This document shows, one piece after another, positions 1-10,061 of a stretch of 64,000 bases of DNA (within the stretch, counting starts at the first letter, position 1; every line of letters starts with the position of its first letter). The position numbers and the translations under genes are program-made. The stretch comes from AP-15 sp963701815. GTDB taxonomy: Bacteria; Pseudomonadota; Alphaproteobacteria; ATCC43930; CGMCC-115725. The notes beneath the pieces were generated by a model. It was not told the origin of the DNA. It was given only the letters and a program-made list of their open reading frames with translations, and did no database searches. The stretch lies in assembly GCA_963701815.1 (NCBI GenBank), contig CAVPBN010000004.1, forward strand, positions 1 to 64,000, written 5' to 3'.

Positions 1-159
1 CTGTCGGACTGGAGTTTAGCTGATCGAGGATTGGAACGCGGCGTGGCATTGCGTCAGCGAGCGACGGATGGAATGAACAAGGTTCGGAGCATGGCGGCGC
101 GGCGAGGGATCAACCCGGATCCCGTTTTGGTTGACGAGTCTGGGGTTCCCTGCTCCCTT

Positions 160-280
160 ACCTGGCAGCGAGAGGACGAAGATCCGCTTCATGTTCCAGG
201 CCATCGTCAGCAAGCTCCACTCGCGCGGACCCCCGCTTCCGCCAGGGGCAGGCTTGTATGGGGCATTCGCTGTCAAGTGC
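160..280 (-). pseudogene. Remnant of IS1182/IS5-type transposase C-terminus (tentative)
   Basis: Read on the minus strand, this stretch encodes EWSLLTMAWNMKRIFVL. That matches the pattern of the C-terminal end of IS1182-like DDE transposases, where a glutamate-tryptophan start is followed by an aliphatic AYNLKR-like helix. No catalytic part, start codon or terminal repeat is visible. The fragment lies directly downstream of a small IS-associated ORF and of other transposase remnants. The family call rests on one short motif and is tentative. Confidence 0.3.
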
Positions 281-290
281 TGTTGCGACG

Positions 291-602
291 TCAGTCCCGG
301 CCAAACCCGAGGGGTAGGCCGACCGCCTGCAACTCCTCGAGGTCGAGCTCGACGATTGCCTGGAGCTTGTCCGCCAGCCCTAAGCTTTCGAGGTTTTGCG
401 GCAAGTTCTCCAGCCAGGCGCGGTACTCCTCCTGCAGATCGAGCAAAGCGGCCACCGCTGTGGACCAGCGTGTCGGCCGTGGGGCGATGCGTCGGGTCGG
501 TGCTACGGGCGGCCTGGGGTTTTGCTGGCGCAGCTTGGCGCGGTGCCGGGCTTGGCGTTCGGCCGGGCTCATCGGGACGGTGCCGATACGCGGTCTGGGC
601 AT
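291..602 (-). CDS. Small IS-associated hypothetical protein
   Basis: This 103-residue ORF begins MPRPRIGTVPMSPAERQARH. It has a basic proline-rich N-terminal third, then an acidic amphipathic helical half rich in leucine and glutamate that ends in GLPLGFGRD. Proteins with the same start (PRIG-VPM-AERQARH) and the same GFGRD end are, as far as I recall, commonly annotated as hypotheticals beside insertion sequences in alphaproteobacteria. It sits between two transposase remnants here, which fits an accessory role or passenger status. I see no catalytic motif and assign no function. It may be expressed or may be a relic like its neighbours. Confidence 0.5.
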   Translation of the reverse strand: MPRPRIGTVPMSPAERQARHRAKLRQQNPRPPVAPTRRIAPRPTRWSTAVAALLDLQEEYRAWLENLPQNLESLGLADKLQAIVELDLEELQAVGLPLGFGRD

Positions 603-693
603 GCTCAGCTTCTATTGTCAATCGTGACAGTCACGTTTCCCAGGATGATCGATGATCCGAGGGGAGCTCGCCATTGGGCGCGGGAGATCGCGC

Positions 694-1392
694 CTACACA
701 CTTGTATTTGGTGGAGGATCGTGCACCCGCACCGGTTCGGGTTGGCCTTTGGGGCGCAGTTCCCGGCCGCCGTTCTTGAAGTCCCCACGGGACAAGCCCG
801 TGGGCTGAAGGCCCACGATCAATTCCTTCTTCTTGGTATCGACCGAGATGGCCGGCTGGCCGGCCGCCTGAAAGCCGATCACCTGGGCGTTGATGTGCTC
901 GAACTGGGCATCGCGATCCGGATGGCTGGCCCCTTCGCGGGTTTTGCGGTTGGCCTGAAGACTAAACCCAAGATGCCGCAGCAGCCGGCCAACCAGCTTG
1001 TGGCTGGCGACAAAGCCACGCTCGACCAGCGCGCCGGCAAGATGCCGCTGGCTCTTGCTGACCCACAGCAGGGCTGCGGCCGGGTCGCCGCGAATGGCCG
1101 ACTGGACCATCTCGGCAAGCGCGTCCAGCAGCCCGGCTTGCCGGACGATCGCCGCTTTGCGACCGCCGCCGGCCCGGCGAACCCGCCCGGTGAGATGGTT
1201 CTCGCCGCCGCGAAGTTCGGCCAGGCCGCGACCGATCGTGCTGCGCGCCACCGCAGTCGCCGCGCACACCGCCGTGACCCCGCCGCGGCCCGCCGCCAGC
1301 GCTTCGCTCGCCGCTACCAGCCGGCGACCCCGCTCGTCAAGAAAGGGCGACACCGCCGCAAAACGGGACTTGATCGCGCCGCGGTCAATCAT
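694..1392 (-). pseudogene. Truncated ISAzo13-family transposase
   Basis: The 232-residue ORF starts MIDRGAIKSRFAAVSPFLDE and keeps the helix-turn-helix-like N-terminal half and the first catalytic aspartate (SVDTKKKEL) of ISAzo13-family DDE transposases. The intact family is roughly 400 residues or more. This copy ends shortly after VRVHD with the unrelated tail PPPNTSV, so the other two catalytic acids are missing and it cannot transpose. A 30-base palindromic insert adds ten residues (VGLQPTGLSR) between ELI and GDFKNGG without breaking the frame. The call is secure for the family and for truncation. Confidence 0.85.
784..818. repeat. Palindromic element inserted in frame in the ISAzo13 transposase
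   Basis: Two overlapping perfect inverted repeats are visible. CCCACGGG (784-791) pairs with CCCGTGGG (797-804) across a 5-base loop. GTGGGC (800-805) pairs with GCCCAC (811-816) across TGAAG. Removing 30 bases restores the family sequence ELIGDFKNGG, so the element inserted without shifting the frame. It resembles mobile palindromic repeats of REP/RPE type, but the exact family is not known to me. Confidence 0.7.
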
Positions 1393-1518
1393 CCCGCCAC
1401 AATAGCGACGCCACAGCCCTCGGACTATCTACATATTGATTCTTTTATTGCGTTCTTCACTCAATCCTGATTCTTCCATCGATTCGATTGTTTCGTCCCA
1501 GACCCTTACTGCCGCAAA

Positions 1519-1775
1519 TGGCCGCCGATGTCCTGATCGCCGACAAGGCCTTCGATGCCGATGCACGGGTCCTCGAACCCTCGGCGCAAGCCGGCAAATT
1601 AGCCGTCATCCCGCCGCGGTCAAATCGCCTGACGCCGCGCGAATTCGACCGGCACCTGTAACAAGGAGCGCCACCTCATCGAAAACTCGCTTCTGCAAAC
1701 TCTAACTACGACAAAACCGCGCGAAATTTCCTCGCCGCCATCCACCTCGCCGCGCCTATCATTTGGCTCAATTGA
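1519..1775 (+). pseudogene. IS5-family transposase C-terminal remnant
   Basis: In changing frames the segment reads ADVLIADKAFDADARVLEP, then AVIPPRSNR, then KERHLIEN, then YDKTARNFLAAIHLAA and a terminal IIWLN stop. These are the second aspartate block (ADKAFD), the conserved IPPRSNR linker and the E-containing region of IS5-group transposases. A deletion removes the residues that normally follow IEN (FFCKLKQ), and there are frame breaks, so it is a dead fragment. No N-terminal half or terminal inverted repeat is recognisable upstream. Confidence 0.75.
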
Positions 1776-1786
1776 CGACACGCCCT

Positions 1787-1960
1787 AGCCTTCCCCGTTG
1801 CCGCCAGGACAGACCGCACCCGCGCCAGAGGGAAGGTCTTCGCGATCACACCCAGGCTGATGTAATCCGTAATTCGCGTGCCTTCCGGAAGTGCCGCAAC
1901 CGTTCGTGCCATCCACCGTTCCCCCACCCCAGCGAAGGATAGCGCGGACGGCGCCTTAAA
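1787..1960 (-). pseudogene. IS4-family transposase N-terminal remnant
   Basis: On the minus strand the sequence encodes GVGERWMARTVAALPEG, then RITDYISLGVIAKTFPLARV and RSVLAATGKA. This is the N-terminal domain that precedes the catalytic core in IS4-family transposases, where ITD-ISLGVLA-FP and VL-ETG motifs are typical. The reading frame runs straight into sequence antisense to the IS5 remnant, so the element was cut at about 1780, perhaps by that other insertion. Nothing of the catalytic DDE core remains. Confidence 0.65.
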
Positions 1961-2129
1961 GTGAATAGTATTGGGTTTGGGCGAGGTGCGACGCATCATC
2001 GATGGAGATATGCAGCACGTTGGTAAGCGCTCGGTGAAGGACGCCTGCCGCTGAGGTCCAGCGCCGGTTCGAGCATGTGACCTGGGCCCTTGAAGCTCCG
2101 CCAGATCTGGGTAGATTCCGATCAAGGGG

Positions 2130-2652
2130 GGCGCCGACGCCGCGATCGTCTGCGCCGAGGCTTGGCTGAAACCGCTCGCCGCGGCGCTCGGCGAGTGCAT
2201 CCCGCTCGAAACCGAGCGGCTATCACCTGATGATCCCCGATCCCGAAATCATGCCGCGCATCCCGACCGCCGACGCGGACGGCAAATTCGTCGTGACGCC
2301 GATGGCGGCCGGGCGGCGCTTTGCCGACACCGTCGAACTGGCCGGCCTGTCTGCCCCGCCGATTGGCGAGGCGCCCGGATTCTGCTCCAACAGGGCCGCA
2401 GGATGCTTCCTGGCCTCGCCGCCGATCATGCCGAGGAACGCATCTCGGTGTGGATGGCCCATCGCGGAGCCTGCCCAATTCATTGCCTGCGCTCGAGACC
2501 TCGCGGGCGCCGCCGGACGTGATCTACGCCTTTGGCCATGGCCATGCGGCATGACTCCGGCGCCGGTGACCGGCACGGTCGTCTCCGATCTCGTCGCCGC
2601 CTGCCCGCCGTCGATCGACATTGCGCCGTTCGCGCCATCCCGGTTTGCCTGA
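2130..2652 (+). pseudogene. Decayed FAD-dependent (D-amino acid/glycine oxidase type) oxidoreductase, C-terminal part
   Basis: Across several frames one can read AWLKPLAAALGECIPLETER, YHLMIPDPEIMPRIP, KFVVTPMAAG, then ISVWM, SLPALE, DVIYAFGHGH and VTGTVVSDLVAA. This is the C-terminal half of a DadA/DAO-family flavoprotein: PLETERGYH, the substrate-domain VTPM and the FAD-binding GHGH followed by TG. At least three frameshifts separate the blocks, for example one missing base right after ETER. The N-terminal Rossmann GxGxxG half is absent. It lies just upstream of the intact beta-glucosidase and is almost certainly non-functional. Confidence 0.75.
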
Positions 2653-2719
2653 GGCCTGTTCGGGCGCCTCGCGGTCCGGCATCATGCTGTCCGCGTGTGA
2701 GCAGCGGTCAGGCGGCAAT

Positions 2720-4057
2720 ATGGCGGAGACATTCCCCGACGGGTTTTTGTGGGGCGCCTCGACGGCGGCCTATCAGATCGAGGGCGCGGTGCACGACGAC
2801 GGGCGCGGACCGTCGATCTGGGACACCTTCTGCCAACTGCCGGACAAGATCGCCGGCGGCGACACTGGCGACATCGCCTGCGACCACTATCATCGCTGGC
2901 CGGCCGATATAGCCTTGATGCGAGAACTCGGGCTCGGCGCCTATCGCCTGTCGACCTCGTGGCCGCGAATATTGCCGGAAGGCCGTGGTTCGGCAAACGC
3001 CAAGGGCCTTGAATTCTACGATCGTCTGATCGACGGCCTGCTAGAATCCGGCATCGAACCCTGGATCTGCCTCTATCACTGGGACCTGCCGCAGGCGCTT
3101 GAGTATCACGGGGGCTGGCAAAACCGCGACACGGCCCATTGGTTTGCCGATTACGCGCATTTGACGGTGCGGCGGCTCGGCGATCGGGTTAAGCACTGGG
3201 CCACATTCAACGAGCCTAACGCCGCCTGCGTCCTGGGCTATGGCGAAGGCGTCCACGCGCCGGGAATTCGCGGCCGGATGACCGCGCTGTCGGCGATGCA
3301 TGTGATGAACCTGGCGCACGGACTCGGCATAGAGGCGATGCGCGCCAATCGCGCCGACCTGTTGCTCGGCGACATCTACAATTTTCATCCGTACGAACCG
3401 GCGAGCGACCGTGAGGAAGACGAAATCGCGGCACAAATGCTCGACGCGCTGTGGAACCGCTCGTTTCCCGATCCGCAGATGCTCGGCCGTTACCCAGAGC
3501 CGCTCGCCGCCGAGATGGAACCTCTGGTGCAGCCGGGCGATTTCGACATCATTCGGCAAAAGCTCGATTACTTCGCCTTCAATCACTACACGCGCAATCG
3601 CGCAAGGCGCGATCCGGACCATCCATTCTTGGCCGCCACATTGCCGCCGCCCGCCGGAACCAAGATAACCGATATGGGCTGGGAGATCGCGCCCGACGCG
3701 CTCCGCCAGGTCCTGATCGATGTCAAGGGGCGCTACAGTGGAGATCTACCGGTCTACATTCTCGAAAACGGCGCGGCCTTCCCCGACCGAATCGATGCCG
3801 CGGGGCATATTGGCGATGCCGATCGCATCGCCTATCTGCGCGGTTATCTGGGGGCGGTGCAGGACGCGATCGCGGCAGGCGTCCCGGTGCGCGGCTATTT
3901 TGTCTGGTCCCTGCTCGACAATTTCGAGTGGGCGCTCGGCTACAGCAAGCGCTTTGGCCTCGTCCATGTCGACTACGAAACGCAGGAACGCCGCCCGAAG
4001 GATTCGTTCGATTTCTACGCCGAGCTCGCCCACGGCGCGGGGCTCGAACGGGAATAG
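2720..4057 (+). CDS. GH1 family beta-glucosidase
   Basis: The 445-residue protein is a complete glycoside hydrolase family 1 enzyme, which cleaves terminal beta-glucosyl or related residues from disaccharides and aryl glycosides by a retaining mechanism. It shows the family start FPDGFLWGASTAAYQIEG, the acid/base glutamate in TFNEPN (about residue 165), the aglycone region HYTRN and the nucleophile glutamate in YILENG (about residue 350). The usual T or S before that glutamate is leucine here. There is no signal peptide, so it should be cytoplasmic. The start ATG at 2720 gives the typical family N-terminus; a longer upstream ORF extension is out of character. It stands alone, next to IS debris. 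Confidence 0.92.
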   Translation: MAETFPDGFLWGASTAAYQIEGAVHDDGRGPSIWDTFCQLPDKIAGGDTGDIACDHYHRWPADIALMRELGLGAYRLSTSWPRILPEGRGSANAKGLEFYDRLIDGLLESGIEPWICLYHWDLPQALEYHGGWQNRDTAHWFADYAHLTVRRLGDRVKHWATFNEPNAACVLGYGEGVHAPGIRGRMTALSAMHVMNLAHGLGIEAMRANRADLLLGDIYNFHPYEPASDREEDEIAAQMLDALWNRSFPDPQMLGRYPEPLAAEMEPLVQPGDFDIIRQKLDYFAFNHYTRNRARRDPDHPFLAATLPPPAGTKITDMGWEIAPDALRQVLIDVKGRYSGDLPVYILENGAAFPDRIDAAGHIGDADRIAYLRGYLGAVQDAIAAGVPVRGYFVWSLLDNFEWALGYSKRFGLVHVDYETQERRPKDSFDFYAELAHGAGLERE

Positions 4058-4165
4058 CCTCGGTGCCGACGCGGGCAAGGCGGCTGAGCAGCCGATCATT
4101 AGGCAGGGTCCGCCGCGGGGCAGATGGTGGCATCTGCCCCGCGGCATCCGGTCGGCAGGTCGGGC

Positions 4166-5311
4166 TTAGTTGATCAGGCCATAGAACTTGCCGGCGTTCT
4201 CGCAGGTCATTTTGTGGGTGACATCGGCCGGCAGGTGGCTGAACTGCTCGTCGATATACTTTTTCGACTCCGGCCACACCCCATCCGGATGGGGGAAGTC
4301 CGAGCCCCACATCAAGGTTTCGACGCCCATATCGTCGATCAGTTTGGTGCCGACGCGATCGTACTGGAAGGTCGCCCGGCACTGATTGCGCCAGTACTCG
4401 CTCGGCAGCTTCTTCAGCTTCAGGTCCTGGTACTGGTCCTTGTACTCGAAATCCATGCGGTCGATGACGTAGGGGATCCAGCCGATGCCGCTTTCGCCCA
4501 GCACCATGCGAATGTTCGGAAACCGCTCAAACACCGCGGCGCCCATCAAATCGGTCAGGATTGTCGCCAAGGTCATCTGGAACCGGCACAGCCCGCTATA
4601 AGTCATGCGCCGCGCAATCGTCGGTTCGAGCGACTTGCGGAGTTCGGGGTCGGTCGCCGGGAAGGTATGGAAATGCAGCGGCAATTGAGTCTCGTTGACC
4701 GCCTCCCAGAGGGGATCCCACATCGGATGCCACATCGGCGTCATGTGCCAGGAGCACGACAATTCGACGCCCTTCATGCCCAGCTTCGCGACCCGGCGGA
4801 CTTCCCGCGCGGCGCCCTCGATGTTGCTGTAAGGCAGACAAGCCAGCCCGATCATCCGGTCGGGGTAGTAGCTGACAAAATTGTGCATGAAGTCGTTATA
4901 GATGCGCAGCATCTCGTCGGCTGCTTCCGGATCCTTCATTTTGGCACAGGCGGCCAGGATGCCGTATATAACCTCGGCGTCGACGCCATCGCGGTCCATG
5001 TCCTTGACGCGCAGGTGCGGATCGCCCGGACGCCGGTCGCCCTTCTCGAAATAGTCCCTGTAGAGACCGGCCTCGGCCATCTTGTCGGCACGCAATTGCT
5101 TGCCCGGGACCCACGGTGTGCCGGTGGCGCCGACGCCGCCGCATAAGCCGTACTCGGCACCCTCGTTGTCGGTCCAGCGCTTGACGCCGTCCTTTTCGGC
5201 AACATAAGGCATCAATTCCCTGAGCTTGCTCGAAGCGTTCGAGGTGAACAGATCGGGCGGCAGCCAGAGCATGTCGAGATGGCAATCGGCAGAGATGCGC
5301 CGGTACTGCAT
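4166..5311 (-). CDS. Amidohydrolase 2-type metal-dependent hydrolase/decarboxylase (PF04909)
   Basis: This intact 381-residue protein belongs to the amidohydrolase 2 group of TIM-barrel metalloenzymes, which contains aminocarboxymuconate-semialdehyde decarboxylase, resorcylate decarboxylase and many uncharacterised members. Visible features are an N-terminal ISADCHLDM in place of the usual DxHxH, a barrel histidine in HFHTFP, and the late metal aspartate in GSDFPHPDG. The GAGGAGG ribosome site favours ATG 5311 over the ATG six bases upstream. It faces the liv transporter operon on the same strand, and a second, broken PF04909 gene lies at the far end of that operon, so transport and turnover of an aromatic or carboxylated substrate is a reasonable inference. 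The substrate is unknown. Confidence 0.85.
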   Translation of the reverse strand: MQYRRISADCHLDMLWLPPDLFTSNASSKLRELMPYVAEKDGVKRWTDNEGAEYGLCGGVGATGTPWVPGKQLRADKMAEAGLYRDYFEKGDRRPGDPHLRVKDMDRDGVDAEVIYGILAACAKMKDPEAADEMLRIYNDFMHNFVSYYPDRMIGLACLPYSNIEGAAREVRRVAKLGMKGVELSCSWHMTPMWHPMWDPLWEAVNETQLPLHFHTFPATDPELRKSLEPTIARRMTYSGLCRFQMTLATILTDLMGAAVFERFPNIRMVLGESGIGWIPYVIDRMDFEYKDQYQDLKLKKLPSEYWRNQCRATFQYDRVGTKLIDDMGVETLMWGSDFPHPDGVWPESKKYIDEQFSHLPADVTHKMTCENAGKFYGLIN

Positions 5312-5427
5312 GAACATGGCCTCCTCAAATTGGACGCGGTGCGACGATCAGACCCACCGCGTGAACCTTATGTGAGTTTTCAAGCGGCGGCCTACGTCGA
5401 TCTGCGCAGGGCTACGATGCAGCAAGG

Positions 5428-6147
<720 letters not shown>

Positions 6148-6151
<4 letters not shown>

Positions 6152-6902
6152 GCCGGCACGCGCTCGCCGAGATAGACCTGGCGGACCCGAGGATCGGCGG
6201 CAATCGCCGCCGGCGGGCCTTCGACCAGCACGCTCCCCTGCACCAGGACGGTGATCTGCCGCGCCAGCCGAAAGACCAGGTCCATGTCGTGCTCGATGAT
6301 CAGGAGTGCGATGTCGGTCGGGAAGCGCCTCGATCACCTCGATGATGATGCCGCTTTCGCTCGACGGTACGCCTGCCGCCGGCTCGTCGAGCAGCAGAAC
6401 CTTGGGATCGAGCGCGAGCGCGACGGCGATCTCGATCAGGCGCTGGCGGCCGTAGGCGAGTTTACTGACCGGCCGCAGAGCCTCCTCGCCGAGGCCCAGC
6501 CGCTCGACCAGCGCGAAGGCCTCGTCGATCGCGGCGCGGTAATGGCCGGCCGGGCGGAACAACCCGCCGCCGATCCCCTGTCGCTCGCAAATCGCCAAGG
6601 TCACGTTTTCGAGCACGCTGAGGCGGCGAAACAGCGCGGTGATCTGAAAGGTGCGCACCAGGCCGCGCTTGACCCTCGCCGCCTGCCGCAAATGCGGTGA
6701 CGTCGGTGCCGTCGAGCAGGATGCGCCCGGCGTTCGGCGGCAATGCGCCGGTCACCAGCTCGACAAAGCTGGTCTTGCCTGCGCCGTTCGGCCCGATCAG
6801 CGCGTGCCGCGCGCCATGTTCGAGGCGGAAATCGATCGTGTTGGCGACGACGAGCGCGCCGAAGCTCTTGGTCAACCCCCAGGTTTCTAGCGCCGGGTTC
6901 AT
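6148..6902 (-). CDS. livG: Branched-chain amino acid-type ABC transporter ATPase LivG (two frameshifts)
   Basis: LivG is the first ATPase subunit of the importer. Walker A is GPNGAGKTS, followed by the LivG-type GLVRTFQI, RLSVLENV and Walker B LLLDEPAAG segments and ending GERVPA. Two single-base insertions break it: an extra A (plus strand) near 6691, after DGTDVTA, and an extra G near 6321, after EVIEALP. Removing both restores 250 residues, the usual length. The ATG at 6902 overlaps the livM stop. Because both breaks fall in short homopolymers and no other decay is visible, sequence error is as likely as true inactivation. Confidence 0.8.
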
Positions 6903-7879
6903 CGTCCGGACCCGCCGCGCGAACCCAATCGTTCGGCCAGACCCAGGACGCCGCCACGGGCGAGGACGACCAGCAGCACCATCAACAGACCGATCCAGAA
7001 ATACCAATAGACCGGGTCGATCGCGGAGAAGCGATCCTGCGCGATCATGTAGAGCGGCACGCCGATGAAAGCGCCGTAGAGCCGGCCGACGCCGCCGATG
7101 ATCAGCATGATCAGTACGGTGCCGGAGCGATCGAGGCCGAGAAAGGTCAGGCCGACGAACCCCGCCGTTTGCGCAATCAGCGCGCCCGAAATGCCGGCCA
7201 ATGCCGCCGAGAATGTGTATACGACGAGACGCCGCCACGCGACCGGCGCGCCGATCGCGTGCATGCGGCGGATATTTTCCCGCATGCCGACGAGAGAGCG
7301 ACCGAACGGCGAATGAACGACCCGCCGCGCCATGAGCCAGCACAGAAACAGGACGACCAGGCAGTAGCAATAGGCGGTTCGGCCGAAGAGGTCGAACGGG
7401 AAACGGCCGAAAATCGGCCAGACCTGCATCCCCTGGAGCCCATCGTCGCCACCGGTCAGCCAGCTCGCCTTGTTGACTGCTTCGTACAGCATGGAGGCAA
7501 CGACCAGGGTCAGCATCAGCAGGGTCAGACCAGCCGTGCGCAAGATGACGAGGCCGGATAGCAGCCCGATCAGCGCCGCCACCGCCGCTCCTGCCAAAAG
7601 ACCGGTGATCGGCTCGCCCCAGCCATGAGCGGCGAGGAGGCCTGCAGCGTAGGCGCCGGCGCCGAAAAACGCGGCTTGGCCTAGGGTGACGATCCCAGCG
7701 TAGCCGAGCACCAAATCGGCCGAGAGCGCGAACAGGATCGTCGCCAGGATCTGAGCGCCGAGCGGCAGGTAGGAGGGGAAGGCGAAATAGGCCGCGACCG
7801 CGATCAGCCACGGCGCCAATTCGGGCAGCGAGAAATGGTGGCGCCGGGCAAAACTGACGACAGCGCCGCGGTCGGCCAT
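6899..7879 (-). CDS. livM: Branched-chain amino acid-type ABC transporter permease LivM
   Basis: This 326-residue polytopic inner-membrane protein is the LivM permease. It shows the hallmark LGYAGIVTLGQAAFFGAGAY near the N-terminus, multiple hydrophobic helices, the cytoplasmic EAA-type loop GRSLVGMRENIRRMHAIG and the late GGVGRLYGAFIG segment. The ATG at 7879 overlaps the livH stop (TGATG), and the livM stop overlaps the livG ATG, as expected for one polycistronic transcript. It is intact, unlike both flanking genes. Substrate specificity cannot be read from the permease, as HAAT systems also carry amides and aromatic acids. Confidence 0.9.
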   Translation of the reverse strand: MADRGAVVSFARRHHFSLPELAPWLIAVAAYFAFPSYLPLGAQILATILFALSADLVLGYAGIVTLGQAAFFGAGAYAAGLLAAHGWGEPITGLLAGAAVAALIGLLSGLVILRTAGLTLLMLTLVVASMLYEAVNKASWLTGGDDGLQGMQVWPIFGRFPFDLFGRTAYCYCLVVLFLCWLMARRVVHSPFGRSLVGMRENIRRMHAIGAPVAWRRLVVYTFSAALAGISGALIAQTAGFVGLTFLGLDRSGTVLIMLIIGGVGRLYGAFIGVPLYMIAQDRFSAIDPVYWYFWIGLLMVLLVVLARGGVLGLAERLGSRGGSGR

Positions 7880-8752
7880 CACGCCCGTCCGAACAGGCCG
7901 TGCGGCCGCCACAACAGTATTGCCAGAGTCAGAGCATAGATGAAGAAGGCACCGAATTGCGGCGCCAGAAACTTTGAGGCGGTATCGCAGACGCCGAGCA
8001 GGACCGCGGCAAAAAATGGTCCGCGGATATTGCCGAGCCCGCCGACCGCGACGACGATCAGGAAGTATATCAGGTTCTGCAATGCATAGCCCGGATTGAC
8101 CGACAACAGGTCGGCCCCCAGCGCACCGCCCAAACCGGCGAGCCCGCTGCCGAGAGCGAAGGTCGCCATGAACAGTCGCGAGGTGTCGATGCCGACCGCC
8201 TGGGCCATCCGCAGATTGTCGACGGCGGCGCGCACTCGGGCGCCGAAGCGGGTGCGCTCGACCGCAAGCCACAGTCGCCGTCACCAGTGCGGCGCCGCAC
8301 AGAATCAAAAAGCCGCGGTAGGCGGGAAAGCTGCGGAACCCCAGATCGACCCGGCCGCTGAGCCACGCCGGCGGCTGCAACGGCTGCTGCAAGGGCCCCC
8401 ATAGATAGGTCGCCCCGGCCACCGACATGAAGGCAAGCCCGATCGTCAACAGCACCTGGTCGAGTTCGTCGCCGCCGTAGAACTGCCGATACAATAGGCG
8501 CTCGACCGGGATGCTCGCCGCCGCCACCGCCGCCGTCGCGCCAAGCAATGCCAACGGAAACGGCACGCCCTGGTGCTTCATCAGGCTGGTCGCTACATAG
8601 CCGCCGGCCATGGCGAAGACGCCGTGCGCCAGATTGACGAACCCCATCAGCCCCATCGTCACCGACAAGCCGACCGAGATCAGATAGAGCACCATCGCGT
8701 AGGCGAGGCCGTTGAATGCGATGTCTACCGCAGCCGAGAAAACATCGTGCAT
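7879..8752 (-). CDS. livH: Branched-chain amino acid-type ABC transporter permease LivH (one frameshift)
   Basis: LivH is the partner permease of LivM. It begins MHDVFSAAVDIAFNGLAYAM and contains the family motif GLMGFVNLAHGVFAMAGGYV. One extra base near 8266 breaks the frame after LVTATVA. The correct continuation (AVERTRFGARVRAAVDNLRM, then GGLGNIRGPF and GLFGRA) lies in the next frame. Correcting it gives 290 residues, normal for LivH. The start is 24 bases from the end of the binding-protein gene. If the shift is real the permease would be lost and the transporter inactive, which sits oddly with the intact livM and livK. Confidence 0.82.
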
Positions 8753-8776
8753 CGCCGGAGGGCCGCTCGACAGAGA

Positions 8777-9979
8777 TTATTTCGGCGGATTCAGCTCTTT
8801 CCACGGATCCTTGACCATCGGGATCGTCGCGATCTCGACATTGGCGAGCTTGCCGTCCACCTTCTCGACACGCCGGATATAGATGTTCTGGATGATATCG
8901 CGTGTCTTAGGATCGATCGCGATCGGCCCGCGCGGGCTGTCCGGGTCCTTCCAATGGGAAAAGAACGCCATCGCCTCGTCAGCAGTAAACTTGCCCTTGG
9001 TTGCCTTGACCAGGTCGAAGATCATCGCCATCCCGTCCCAACCGTCGACCGAGAAGAAATCGGGGATGGATTTGTCGCCGTAGGCGCGCTTCCACGCCGC
9101 CAGGAAGGCCTCGTTGGCCGGCCGCTTGCCGGCGACTGAATAAGTGCCGGAGGTAATTAGGCCGAGCGGTATGTCGCCCATATTCGGTAATTCCTCGTCC
9201 GGGAGCAGATCCTGGGGTGCAGCGATCTTGATCCCGGCCTCGCGCAGGCCGACCTCGCTGATCGCCCGGATCATCGCCGTGGCCTGGGTGCCGGCCGGCA
9301 CGAAGATGAAGGCGACTTGGGGCTTGGCGTCCTTGATGCGGTGCACGAACGGTGCAAAGTCGGGATTGGCCAGCGGAAACCGGTCGGCGCCGACAATCTT
9401 GCCGCCGCCATCGGTGAAGGCCTTGGTAAAGGCCGCCTCGGCATCATGGCCGGCGATAAAGTCGGTGACCGCGGTGTACCCGGTCTTCCAGCCCTGCTCC
9501 GCCGCCCATTCGCCGATCGGGTAGGAGACCTGCCACAGGGTAAAGGTGACGCGCACCACATAGGGCGAGAGCCGCGGTATCGAGACGCCGGCGGCGGCGT
9601 AGCTGAGCACCAGAGGCACCTTCGCCTGCGCGGTCATCGGCGCCACCGCGGTGGCGACCGGCGACAAGACGACGCCGGTCAGCAGCTGCACATGGTCGCG
9701 GGTGATCAACTCTTGCGCCAGCCGCTTCCCAACCTCTGGGTTGGAGGTGTCGTCGCGCTTCAGGATCTCGATCTTGACACCGGGCGGCAGGTCTTTCTGA
9801 TGTTCCTTGACATAGAGATCGGTGCCTTTCCAGCCTTGGTCGGCGGGTTGGGCGACAAAGCCGGTAAAGCTGTTGATCAACCCGATCCTGACGGTTTGCG
9901 CCGATGACGGCGCCGCAGCCGAGACAAGCGCGGCGCCGATCAGCGCCGCCCGCGCCAGTTTGAACAGTCCGCACCGCAT
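8777..9979 (-). CDS. livK: Periplasmic substrate-binding protein of the liv-type ABC transporter
   Basis: A 400-residue secreted protein with a clear Sec signal peptide (basic start, hydrophobic core, cleavage after PSSA, mature start QTVRIGL). The mature part is a type I periplasmic binding fold (peripla_BP_6) with GLINSFTGFVA, the GVVLSPVATAVAP hinge region and PLVLSYAAAG. It captures the ligand for the LivHM permease encoded directly downstream. The ligand is not obvious: the flanking PF04909 hydrolases hint at an aromatic acid or amide rather than leucine. It is the first gene of the operon and intact. The symbol reflects family position only. Confidence 0.88.
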   Translation of the reverse strand: MRCGLFKLARAALIGAALVSAAAPSSAQTVRIGLINSFTGFVAQPADQGWKGTDLYVKEHQKDLPPGVKIEILKRDDTSNPEVGKRLAQELITRDHVQLLTGVVLSPVATAVAPMTAQAKVPLVLSYAAAGVSIPRLSPYVVRVTFTLWQVSYPIGEWAAEQGWKTGYTAVTDFIAGHDAEAAFTKAFTDGGGKIVGADRFPLANPDFAPFVHRIKDAKPQVAFIFVPAGTQATAMIRAISEVGLREAGIKIAAPQDLLPDEELPNMGDIPLGLITSGTYSVAGKRPANEAFLAAWKRAYGDKSIPDFFSVDGWDGMAMIFDLVKATKGKFTADEAMAFFSHWKDPDSPRGPIAIDPKTRDIIQNIYIRRVEKVDGKLANVEIATIPMVKDPWKELNPPK

Positions 9980-10061
9980 CGCGAGCCTCCCTGCAGGATT
10001 TCTCGCGGCAGGTTAGCACGGGCCGCGGTTCTCGGCCGGCGCAATCTCGACGTTGGGCGGG

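Noticed and set aside
6899..8752. Apparent LivH-LivM and LivG-LivF fusion proteins
   Set aside because: They are products of the frameshifts near 8266 and 6321. Individual stop/start overlaps are intact in the native frames.
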